A DNA stretch of 64,000 bases from Cocos nucifera (taxonomy: Eukaryota > Streptophyta > Magnoliopsida > Arecales > Arecaceae). The stretch spans positions 1-64,000 of the forward strand of contig QRFJ01000768.1 of NCBI GenBank assembly GCA_006176705.1, written 5' to 3'. Both the position numbers and the translations under genes were made by a program. This document shows positions 54,480-64,000 of this stretch, piece by piece. The notes beneath the pieces are model-generated. The model had not been told where the DNA came from and ran no database searches. It saw nothing but the letters and a program-made list of their open reading frames with translations. How positions within the stretch are numbered: the first letter of the stretch is position 1; every line of letters starts with the position of its first letter.

Positions 54480-55300
54480 CTTGAGATCTCTAAGATAGTG
54501 GATCCAAGATACCTAACTTCCTTCTAATTTTATAAAATTCATCTTCATTTAATGATTTTGTAAAGATGTCCGCCAATTATTTTTCAGAGCAAACATAGTC
54601 AATCAATATATCATTATTTTGCACATACTCTCTTATAAAATGATGTCTAATTTTGATGTGTTTTGATCTAGAATGTTGAATTAGTTTTTTAGTTAAATTA
54701 ATGGCACTAGTATTATCACATCTTATGGGAATATTATTAAGTTTTACTTCAAAATCTTTGAGTTGTTGCTTAATCTACAAGATTTGAGCACAATAACTTT
54801 TGACTATAATGTATTAGACCTTGGCCGTAGATAATGCCACCAAATTTTGTTTCTTGCTAAACCAAGAGATTAAGTTTATACCAAAAAATTAGCAAGTTCC
54901 ATTGGTACTTTTTCTATCTAACTTACATCCTGCAAAGTTTGCATCTGAGTATCCTATCAAATTTATGAATGATTATTTGGAAAACCACAAGCCTAAAGTT
55001 TGAGTTCTATTTAAGTATTTTAAGATTATTTTAACAACATTTAAGTGAGATTCTTTAGGATTGGATTGAAATCATGCACACATATGAACACTAAATATGA
55101 TATTAGGCCTATTAGTAGTAAGATAAAGCAAGGATCCTATTATGCCTCTACAAAGCTTTAAATCAACACTCTTAACATTTTAATCCTTATCAAGCTTGCA
55201 TTAAGGCCTCATAGGTGTGCCAATGCTTTTAGAAGTCTCCATCCCAAATCATTTTAATAGTTCTCTTGTGTACTTGCTTTGGTAAATGAGGATCCCTTCT
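54480..55300 (-). pseudogene. pol: RNase H of the SIRE-like element
   Basis: Minus strand: an ALSTAK...YI block near 54800-54840 stands for the catalytic Glu region of copia RNase H (its Glu codons are changed). DNA near 54600-54700 encodes the IKHHF.REYVQNNDI-type block and the DYVCSEK-type end. Many stops. Confidence 0.65.
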
Positions 55301-56137
55301 TTAGACTATTTAATTTGGAGTCCGAGGAAGAAGGTGAGTTCTCCCATCATGCTCATCTTGAACTCTCCCTGCATGAGTTGGCAAAGTCTTGGCATAGAGT
55401 TTCATTAGTGGATCCAAAGATGATATCATCAACATATATTTGTATCACAAAAATATCATCAATCTTTCTTTTTATAAAAAGTGTTGTATCTACTTTTCTC
55501 CTAGAAAAATTAATTTCTAGCAAGAATTTACTTAATCTTTCATACCAAGCTCTAGGAGCTTATTTTTAACTATATAAAACTTTATTTAATTTAAAAACAT
55601 GATTTTAAAAAGCATAATTTTTAAAATCAGGAAGCTGTTCTACATATACTTTTTCCATAATAAAATCATTTAGAAAAGTACTTTTTACATCCATTTGAAA
55701 TAATTTAAGGTTCATAAAACATGCATAAGCAAGTAGAATCTTATAGCTTCTAATCTTGTAACGGGTGCAAAAGTTTCATCAAAATCAATTCCTTATTATT
55801 GGTTGTACCTTTTAGCTACTAATCTTGCTTTATTTCTTATGATATTTTTATTTTCATCTAATTTATTTCTAAACGCCCATTTAGTTTCAATTATAGAATG
55901 ATCTTTTGATCTTTCAACTAGGGTCTATATATTATTTCTTTCAAATTTATTAAGTTCTTCTTGCATTGCATTTATCCAATTATGGTCTTTTTTGGCTTCA
56001 TCAATGATTTTTGGTTCAAAATGAGAAACAAAGGTAAAATAATTATTTACATCTCTAAGTGAGGATCGAGTTTTTACCCCATATGTAGGATCACCAATGA
56101 TGAGTTCTTTGGGATGATTATGGACATACCTCCATTC
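55301..56137 (-). pseudogene. pol: Reverse transcriptase of the SIRE-like element
   Basis: Minus strand: the catalytic motif is intact as IYVDDIIFGSTNETLCQ at about 55390-55440. RT blocks for the first Asp and the SLYGLKQA region lie between 55550 and 56000 with frameshifts. The spelling GSTNETLCQ is typical of SIRE/Maximus. Confidence 0.72.
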
Positions 56138-57188
56138 TTATGGAAAGTCATTTATACCTTTGGATTGTTCTGGTTGATCTTGTTGTTCCTCATCTTCATC
56201 CTCCTTTTTATCTTCAAATTTCTTGTCATTTTGAATTGATGACTTTTTTATAGAGAGCTCATTCATATCTTCAATAATTTGACCTGCATCATCAACACCA
56301 TCTCTCTTCCTTGTTGAAAGATCATTAGTCTCATAAAAAATAATATGTATTGATTTTTCTACAACTAAGGTTCTTTTATTGAATACTCTAAAGGCTTTAC
56401 TAGAAGTAGAGTAACCAAGAAAAATTGCTTCATCTGATTTGGCATCAAATTTTTCTAACTTATTTTTTGCCATTATTTAAAACAAAACATCGATAATAGA
56501 AAACATGAAAATATGCAATGTTGGGTTTCTTCCTTTCCAATGTTTATAAGGTGTTTTCTTTAAAATTGGTCTAATTAAAGCATGATTTAAAATATAACAT
56601 GCTATATTAATTGCCTTAGTCTAAAAATACTTTGGAAGATGGCTCTCACATAGCATGATACGAGCCATTTCTTTAAGTGTCATATTCTTTCTCTCTACTA
56701 TCCCATTTTATTTAGGTGTCCTAGGTACAGAAAAATTATGATCAATGCTCTTTTTATCATAAAACTTTTTAAAATAATGATTTTCAGACACAGTGCCATG
56801 ATCACTATGAATTTTGAGAATTAGAAAATCTTTTCCATTTGAAACTTTTTGATAAAACTTGGTAAAAGCTAAAAAAAAATTATCTTTTGATGTCAAAAAT
56901 AAAACCCATGTAAATCGAGAGAAATCATTAATAATTACAAAATCATTTTTTTCTTTTACCTAAGCTTGTTGTTCTAGTAGGTCCAAATAAATTCATATGT
57001 AATAATTCTAATAGCTTAGAAGTTGAAATAATATTTTTACTTTTGAATGAAACTCTAGTTTATTTTTTTAGTTGACATGCATCATATATTTTATCCTTTT
57101 GAAAATTTAGTTTAGGTAGGCCAATAACTAAATCTCTTTTGATAATTTTAGAAAGAGAGTGCATACTAATATGTGCGAGCCTATGGTG
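56138..57188 (-). pseudogene. pol: Integrase and integrase-RT linker of the SIRE-like element
   Basis: Open piece 56138-56473 holds KSDEAIFLGYSTSSKAFRVF and an acidic linker. Open piece 56708-56896 holds ILKIHSDHGTVSENHYF (second Asp; the usual DNGTEFEN-type motif is altered) and FSVPRTPK; after one stop comes NGIVERKNMT with the catalytic Glu. The first Asp block is not clear. Confidence 0.75.
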
Positions 57189-57600
57189 TCAAAGCCAACT
57201 AATCTCACTAATCTTGAAATTCATGGCTACTAGGCATTGCATGTTTTGTAAAGATAAATCATTTAAGTCTATCATGTAAACATTGCCATGCATATATCCA
57301 ATAAATCTCATGCCATTATTGTTGGGACTAGTTACAATGCACAAAGTATATTCAAATATATCTTTAAAACTCTTATCACATAATTGACTAATACTTAAAA
57401 AATTATGCTTGAGACCATCTACTAGCAAAACATTTTCAATAAATATTGGAGTGATACCAATATTATCTACTCCAATGATTTTTCCTTTGCCATTATCTCC
57501 AAAGGTGATCATCCCTCCATATTTAGCTTTAAGAGTGATGAATTGAGATTCATCACTGGTCATATATCATGAGCATCCACTACCAAGATACTAATTTTTT
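57189..57600 (-). pseudogene. pol: Protease and pre-integrase of the SIRE-like element
   Basis: Open piece 57189-57563 has TFGDNGKGKIIGVDNIG, VENVLLVDGL-type and LSISQLCDKSF blocks. Directly upstream the protease site reads YLGSGCS, then a TGA, then YMTSDESQF: the catalytic Asp codon has become Gly and an Arg codon has become a stop. Confidence 0.8.
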
Positions 57601-58713
57601 TTTATCCTTAGGCTGTAAGACATACCTACAAAGAAAATCAGGTTTTAACTTTAGATACCCAAGCTTTCTTGGATCCTTTTTGGTTAGTAATGGTTCCTTT
57701 AGGAATCCACACCATTTTTACATGAGAGCTACCAAATTTGTTAGAGTAGCATGCAAAGGATTAATAGCCTAATTTACCACAGCTGAAACATGAAATAGTA
57801 TGTTGAGGAGAGTTCACAATTATGTTCTTCAAAAATTTTTGTTTCTTTAGTGGGTTATAACCAAGACTAGCTTTATCATAAATAGTCCTTTGATTTTCTA
57901 GAATTATATTTAATTTATTTAAACTTAAAATAAATTTATCTACTATAGGTTTTAGCTTATTTATTTTAGTTTTTAAGTTCTAATTTTCTTGAATTAAATT
58001 TTTATTTTTAGCTAAAATATCTTTCTTTTCTCTGAGTAAATATTAGTTTTGCTTTTTCAGCTTTTTATTCTTTAATCCTAACTTATTTGGATCATCTAAA
58101 AGATTATTAAAAGGCTCTTGCAATTCATTACTTATAAAGTCATTTGAGGGTCTGGATGTTACCTCATTTTCATGTGCCATGAGACAAAGATTGGCTTCTT
58201 CATGGGTGTCATCATCAGAGCCTGATTCATCGTTATCGCTCCAAGTTGCCACCATAGCCTTTTTTTTGAATTTCTTAGGGATCTTCTTAAGTTAAGGACA
58301 TTTGGATCTGAAGTGTCCCAGCTTCTTGCATTCATAACATATGAGGGGTTGCTCCTTCTCCTTCTCTTTGCTTGGCTCCCCCTTAGCTAATGACTTTCTT
58401 CTTACTTCTTATCTTTTTTTCTTTATAAACCTCTTAAATTTTTGAGTGATGAGTGCAAGCTCTTCATCTTCATCTTCATTGTTTGATTGGTCTGAGTTTT
58501 CTTCTTTTTAAGTAGTGGACTTGAGAGCAATAATCTTTTTTTTTTATTTTTATTTTTGCTTTATTGTCTCATGGTGAGTTCATGTGTTATAAGTGATCTG
58601 AGAAGCTCCTCCAATGGTAGGGTGTTAAGATCATTTGCCTCTTGAATTGCTATGACCTTTGCCTCCTAAGTTCTTGGTAAAGACCTAAGTACCTTTCTCT
58701 TAGTTTTTTCTTG
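57601..58713 (-). pseudogene. gag: Gag C-terminal part of the SIRE-like element
   Basis: Minus strand: an intact CCHC knuckle CYECKKLGHFRSKC at about 58295-58340. Then the open piece 58043-58255 begins MVATWSDNDESGSDDD and continues into a lysine-rich end, typical of SIRE Gag. Further coiled-coil-like sequence follows to about 57890. The N-terminus is missing at the 58713 junction. Confidence 0.78.
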
Positions 58714-59130
58714 CACAAGCAGCTAGGGAAAGATGCAATTTTGAACTCGTTTCCCAAAACTTATCTTCCATTCTTTACTCATTATAGAATGATAAAGCTT
58801 AAAGTAAACTACCATGGGTTACTGGGGTTACTTCAGAACTTTGAGAAGGATCACTAGCTCCATAAAGAGTTGGTGAATTTAGTAGGAGGATCTTCCTCTG
58901 ATTTTCGATCCTTTAAGAAAGAAAAGAAGAACAAGAAGAATAAGTCCAAGAAGGTGCAAGTTTAGGCTGGGATATCTATGCAGGGCTAGACCAAGAAGAT
59001 AAAGCCCAATAAGAGTCAAGCTGAGTGCTTCTTTTGCAAGAAGCGGGGGCACTAAAAGAGGAACTATCCTCAGTACATAGCCTCACTAGACCCAAACTGG
59101 AAGAGAAAGAAGCAAGTTATTGCTGGACAA
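58714..59130 (+). pseudogene. gag: Gag C-terminus of element K
   Basis: VNYHGLLGLLQNFEKDH near 58810 and a lysine-rich stretch, then a knuckle with CFFCKKRGH at about 59028, followed by a stop and KRNY: the last Cys is Tyr, as in C and H. Confidence 0.75.
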
Positions 59131-60593
59131 GATATTTATATGATAACTTCTTATAATTTTTCTGTCTATGGTATTACTGACTGGGTATTGGATATCGATA
59201 GTCCTTACTAAATTTGCAATTCATTACAAGGATTACAAGTTAGCAGGAGATTTGAACAAGGTGAGAGGTTCCTGAATGTTGGAGATGGAAGACTAGTTCT
59301 AGTTCTAGCATTAGGAATCTTACAACTTGTATTTGAGTCTTATATTATTGTTATTAGTGATTGTCACTTTTGTCCTAGTTTCTTTCTGAATGTCATTTCT
59401 GTAGGTCTTTTGGCCAAAGATAATTATGAAATTTCAATAAAGAAAGAATTTTGTAATGTCATTATGAATGGTGTTACTATATTTTCTGGACATTTGAACA
59501 ATAATATACACATGTTATCACAACCTATTAATATAGTCTATTCTACTAGCAAACATCCTAGATTAGATAGTGTGTCTGATATATACTAATGGCACTATAG
59601 GCTAGGTCACATCAATAAGAACTTGATAAATAGGTTGATTCAAGAGAAAATCTTTAAAGTTAGTGATTGTGAATCACTTCCAACCTATGAGTCTTGTCTA
59701 CTTGAAAAAATGACCAAGTCATCTTTTACTAGAAAAGATGAAAGAGCCACTAACCTCTTAGGTCAAGTACATACTAATATATGTGGACCTATGAGCATTA
59801 GTGCTAGAGGTGGATATCTCTATTTTGTTAATTTTATGGATGATCTATTCAAATATGGATATGTCTATCTGATGAAACATAAGTCGGAGTCATTTAAAAT
59901 ATTCAAATGATTCCAAAGTGAAGTAGAAAATAAACTAAATAGAATATTAAAACTCTTCAGCCTTACCGAGAAGGAAAATGCCTTTCTAGTGAATTTTTCA
60001 TATATCTAGGAGAGAATGAAATTCTCTTCCAATGGACTCCTCTAGAAATACTACAGCATAATGGTGTATCTAAAAGGATAAATCAAACTTTATTAGACAT
60101 GGTTTGATCCATGATGGGTTTTGCCAGTTTGCCAATATCCTTCTAGGAAATATGCACTCGAATTGGCTAGCTATCTTCTAAATAGGGTTCCAAGTAAGTC
60201 TGTAATTAAAACTCCATATGAGATATGGACAGGACATAAGCCAGTACTTTCACACCTTAGGATCTAGGGGTGCTCGGCCTATGTGAAAAGGTTAATCATA
60301 GATAAACTTGGACCTAGGTATGAGAAGTGCATATTCAAAGAATATCCGAAAGAGATAAAAGGATATATTTTCTATCATGTTGATGAATAAAAGGTATTTG
60401 TTAGCCTTAAGACAATCTTTTTAGAAAAGAAGTTTCTTGGTGAAAGAACTATTGCCTCTAAGGTTGAACTTGACAATGTTTAATAGGTAGAAAGACTGAC
60501 ACCTATAGCTGAACTAGAATTGAATTTGATTAGATCGAATCTAGAGCCCAATGTACCTACACCTAAAGGCAATCCAGTAGAGTACCACATTAG
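59131..60593 (+). pseudogene. pol: Protease, pre-integrase and integrase of element K
   Basis: DWVLDIDSPY near 59180 is the protease site with the Gly changed. The open piece 59623-59910 has the pre-integrase end (CLLEKMTK), QVHTNICGPMS with Asn replacing the first catalytic Asp, and YLYFVNFMDDLFKYGYVYL. The region after 59911 is frameshifted. It keeps a KTPYEIWTG-type block near 60210. Confidence 0.77.
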
Positions 60594-61320
60594 TTGAATA
60601 GATACTATGATTTCTTAGTTTGGGATGGTGATCCCATCGAACTCGATGAGAATGATGAGGATCCGATCACCTATATGGATGCAATACAGAGATCTGATTC
60701 CGAAAAATGGCTTGAGGTCATGAAATCTAAAATGGAGTCCATGAAGGTCAACAATGTGTGGGCATTGGTTGACTCACCTAAATAGATTAAAACCATTGGG
60801 TGTAAGTGGGTCTTCAAAAGAAAGAGGGGTACAAATGGGAAGGTGGAGACATATAAAGCTCATCTGATTGTGAAGGGATATTGTCAATAATATGGTATTG
60901 ACTATGATGAGACATTTTTCTGTGCCAGTACTCAAATTCATTTGGATAATGCTTATGATAGCTGCCCATCTAAATGATGAGATCTGATAGATGGATATGA
61001 AGATAGCTTTTTTAAATGAAGAGATATATATGATACAGCCTGAGAGGTTTACATCCACAAATGAGTCCAAGGTATGCAAGCTTCAAAGATCCAGTTATGG
61101 ATTGAAGCAAGCATTTCAAAGTTGGAACATGCATTTTGATAAGATGATTAAAACATATGGCTTCGTTAAGAATGGAGAAGAGCCATGTATTTACAAGTGG
61201 GCAAATGGTTTGATAGTGGTATTCCTTGTCTTGTACGTAGATGACATTCTCTTAATTGGGAATGACATCCCCGCATTGTAAGGAATAAAAGTTTGGTTAT
61301 CATCTTAGTTCTCCATGAAG
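60594..61320 (+). pseudogene. pol: Reverse transcriptase of element K
   Basis: Open piece 60594-60785 (linker and VNNVWALVD), then a stop, GCKWVFKRKRGTNG, and the open piece 60991-61281 with MDMKIAFLNEEIYM (first Asp), SSYGLKQAFQSWN and an intact LVLYVDDILLIGND (YVDD 61234-61245). Confidence 0.8.
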
Positions 61321-62216
61321 GACTTGGGTGAAGCATCCTACATCCTAGAGATGAAGATCTATAGGGATATATCTAAGAGGATGCTTGGATTATCCCAGTC
61401 CACGTATATAGAAACTATGCTGAAGAGGTTCAGCATGGAGAATTTCAAGAAAGGCTATCTTTCAATAGACCATAGAATTTCTCTCTCTTAGATGGATTGT
61501 TCGATGACTCCTAAAGAGAGAGAATGTATGAGTAGAGTCCATATGCTTCGATAGTGTGATCTATCATGTATACCATGATATGTACAAGATCAGATGTGGC
61601 ATACTCACTAGGAATAGTGAGTATATACCAATCTAATCTAGAAGAAAATCACTGAAAAGTGGTTAAAGCCATCCTTCAGTATTTAAAAATTACTAAGAAC
61701 CTATGGTTGGTTTATGGCGGTCAGATCTGAAACTTGAAGGATTTATAGACTCCAGCTTTCAATCTAACTATGATGACAGTAGAAGCATGTCGGGTTATAT
61801 CTATACCCCAAATGCTGGAGCCATCTGTTGGAAGAGTTCCAAGTTGCATATTATGGCAGACTATTTGTAAGGTAGAGTATGTCACAGCATCAGATGTAGT
61901 GAAGAAAGCTGTATGGCTGAAGAAATTCATCATCGAGCTCAAAATAGCACACTCTCTTGGTGGTCCGATCCTGCTCTACTATGACAGCACTAGTGCCATT
62001 GCTCAGACGAAGGAATCGAAAGCACACCAGCGGATGAAGCATATACTACACCACTACCACCTAATCTAAGAGATCATGGATCTAGGTGATATCGATCTTC
62101 AAAAGATTGACAAAAAGAAGAACCTAACTGACCCCTTCACTAAAGCCCTAGTGATAACGAAGTTCGACAACCACAAGTCAAAGATGGGTATTAGGTACTA
62201 TACTGAGTGGCTTTAG
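61321..62216 (+). pseudogene. pol: RT C-terminus and RNase H of element K
   Basis: DLGEASYILEMKIYRD near 61325. RNase H in the open piece 61770-62069 has GAICW-like, CKVEYVTASDVVKKAVWLKKF (catalytic Glu) and YYDSTSAIAQTKES (catalytic Asp). It ends with TAG 62214-62216. Confidence 0.77.
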
Positions 62217-62229
62217 GACAAGTAAGAGT

Positions 62230-63723
62230 TGTTGAAAAATATATCCCAAAGTCAATCGTCAGTCTATTGATGGTTGTACTATTTTATAATTATAATTAAT
62301 TTATTATTAAATAAAATATATTTTTTTATATTTTTATCATAAAGTCTACATCTTCTAATGAACTCCATTGTTGTGATAAAGTCCTTAGGACTATTTAGTT
62401 TTGATAAAAAGAGAATTTATTGATTAGTCCTTTAACTATTCATGACCAAATGATATGCTATTAATTAGGATGACAATATTTTTTGAGCATAGATTGTTGT
62501 ATGCCCTATAGATTGGTTGTCCTCTTAACCAAGTAGTGTGGAGACGCTGGTATGGCATACAAGTGAGATGTAAGGATACATCATCATAAAACATGACCAA
62601 CTCTAGATTATTCTACTATTGAGAACTGCTCTGATGAGATATAGATATAAGTATTCCTTAGATCTGAGATCACCACAGTGGCTTGCAAGCGACTCACTAT
62701 ACTTTGGTGCCAGACTAATTGAATTTTTAATTCAATGATGGAAGAATTTTGGGTATAGTCAAGTACTTCCAAAGTCGGTGAGTGATCAAGATGGAATATA
62801 GGTATAAGTATCCCTTAGAGGCCTTTTTATGCGACATTCCCTGGTAGTCCACACAAAAAATAAAGGAGAGGGCACCTAAGAGTTGGGTCCATGCAAAAAA
62901 TAAAGGAGAGGGCACCTAAGAGTTGGGTGCCCCAAGTCTAGCCCTGTTTGGATAAACCTTGACTAGGTATTTGATCTAGTCAAGGATTTGTCTATATCTC
63001 CTTATATAAAATAAATTTTGATCTAACTCTTTTGTGGATTATACATCTGAGAGAGGTCATTTAGGGCATGAAAAATCTGAGAGAGAAGCCTAGGGCGTGG
63101 GATTTTGTAAAGGCACCAATCAAGGTGCTTTGGTGAGAGAAGAAAGAAGAAGAAGAGGGTCTTCTTCTAGGTTTTTCCTTTCACTCCTATTTCTACATCT
63201 TTGTGATTGTTTGAGAGGTGTCTCAGCATCATGAGTCATCTTCCTTGACTTCAAAAAGTTGGAGAGTCCAAGCTTGAAGGAAAGAAGATCCCGATCGATC
63301 GTTGGAGAAGGATCAGCACAGTACTAGCATACTATGCTGATTTTCGGGCACCAAACTTTAGATCTATAATCAAGGTCTCATATCGATAACTCGTAAAGGT
63401 CGGACATGTGTACGGCTCAGAGCAACCATCTCAATCCTAGATCAGCGAGTTAAGAAACTCGAGATTCAAAGATAAGGGTGATTTGATCTTCCTATTACAT
63501 GTCCAGATCTGATCTAGAGTAGTCTACTATTAATATGATTAATATACAGTTCTTTTGATATTTTAATTTTTGATTTAATAGCATGCCTTAATCATGTAAT
63601 AGGATCCTATATCTAGGGTTTTATATTATATTGTTCATGATTTAATGTCATTAATTCACCTCTTTCGCTGTAATTTTGAAAATTTTTAAAAGCTAATCCT
63701 AGAACCCTAGATCGGTTCCTATA
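62230..63723 (+). repeat. Family-2 LTR, internally deleted (1494 bp)
   Basis: Begins TGTTGAAAAATATATCCC, collinear with the C LTR for about 550 bp. It then jumps at about 62790 to the part just upstream of TATA. It contains two 35-bp direct repeats (62854-62888, 62894-62928), a U3 dyad (arms 62910-62919 and 62923-62932), TATATAAAA at about 63002, and hairpins 63110-63131 and 63148-63168. It is followed by a primer site, so it serves as 3' LTR of K and 5' LTR of the next internal region. Confidence 0.82.
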
Positions 63724-64000
63724 ATTGGTATCAAAGCCTAGATTTATTTATTACATGATTTATGCATGATAAGATTATAATTTTAGATTAGATCTAATTT
63801 ATAATCTAATGATTAAATCTAAAAATAAAATTTTATATTGCATGCGCTTTAAGGTTATCCTACTATAAGATTTATCCCTTACAGTAGAGAGGTTGTCCTA
63901 ATGCGTGTAGATCTAAAATCCTGATCATAAAATTTTAGATTAGATTTAAGAAATTTTATGATCTAATTAAAAGAGTTTTAATCTGATTTTTACTATCATA
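63724..64000 (+). other. Primer site and leader of a further family-2 element
   Basis: ATTGGTATCAAAGCC follows the LTR. The leader hairpin recurs with arms CTACTATAAG (63860-63869) and CTTACAGTAG (63878-63887), followed by GGTTGTCCT at 63891-63899. The element runs out of the window. Confidence 0.78.

Larger units (their letters stand above)
15793..58713 (-). mobile_element. SIRE/Maximus-like copia element, minus strand, split by H
   Basis: The parts, from right to left, are gag (about 57740-58713), protease and integrase (56470-57600), RT and RNase H (54480-56470), an extra env-like ORF (53391-54240 continuing at 18300-19266), polypurine tract (17137-17151) and 3' LTR (15793-17136). Element H separates the two halves at 19266/53391. 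SIRE-type signatures are KSDEAIFLGYSTSSKAFRVF, VDDIIFGSTNETLCQ and a tract of the type TCATCAAAAAGGAGGAGATT before an LTR starting TGTTGCCCC. The 5' LTR and Gag N-terminus are missing beyond 58713. Confidence 0.85.
58714..62229 (+). mobile_element. Partial family-2 copia element K (internal region)
   Basis: Starts abruptly in Gag at CTTGCACAAGCAGCT, collinear with the H Gag near 24000, and runs through protease, integrase, RT and RNase H to an LTR at 62230. LTR, leader and Gag N-terminus are absent on the left, where it abuts the SIRE-like Gag. Confidence 0.85.

Noticed and set aside
54241..56140. Possible plus-strand genes such as 55279-55569
   Set aside because: They are the opposite strand of the SIRE-like RT and RNase H.

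Overview
The window is plant nuclear DNA made almost entirely of LTR retrotransposons. I see no cellular gene, rRNA, tRNA, CRISPR array or bacterial feature. The proteins are plant Ty1/copia Gag-Pol, plus one short Ty3/gypsy Gag relic. Primer sites match plant initiator tRNA-Met, and AT-rich noncoding DNA separates the coding parts. An angiosperm is certain. A monocot such as a palm is only a guess from the style of the elements.

I use local names. Family 1 has long LTRs (about 2.3 kb) starting TGTTAGATAT: elements A and B and an inverted relic A'. Family 2 has LTRs of about 2.5 kb starting TGTTGRAA: element C, partial element K, solo LTR S, the related outer element H, and a reversed LTR fragment. 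The third type is a SIRE/Maximus-like copia on the minus strand.

Layout. 1-10444: element A (1028-10025, TSD GTCAT) sits inside an older inverted LTR of its own family. 10445-14548: noncoding DNA with several degenerate tandem arrays and a minus-strand gypsy Gag zinc-knuckle fragment. 14549-15792: reversed family-2 LTR fragment. 15793-58713: the SIRE-like element on the minus strand (3' LTR 15793-17136, extra env-like ORF, pol, gag; its 5' LTR is missing). It is split at 19266/53391 by element H (19267-53390, TSD CTCAA). H is split within RT by element C (26102-49964), which has deletion scars at its ends. C carries two insertions: solo LTR S in its 5' LTR (27008-30073, TSD CATAG), and complete element B in its protease region (34036-44457, TSD GCATG/GCAGG). 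58714-64000: truncated element K, an LTR, and the start of another internal region.

The order of insertion reads directly from the nesting: SIRE-like, then H, then C, then S and B. All coding regions are broken by stops, frameshifts or deletions, so none of these copies looks autonomous. The least damaged open frames are in A. A and B share the same nonsense codons and indels, so they appear to descend from an already defective source mobilised in trans.

The most unusual signals are in the noncoding parts. They include inverted repeats in the LTRs whose two arms change together between copies, a dense TTGAC (W-box) cluster upstream of the family-1 TATA box, a palindrome array in the H LTR, repeated two-hairpin modules in S, and conserved hairpins in the untranslated leaders. 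All alignments were made by eye; no search or folding program was run.
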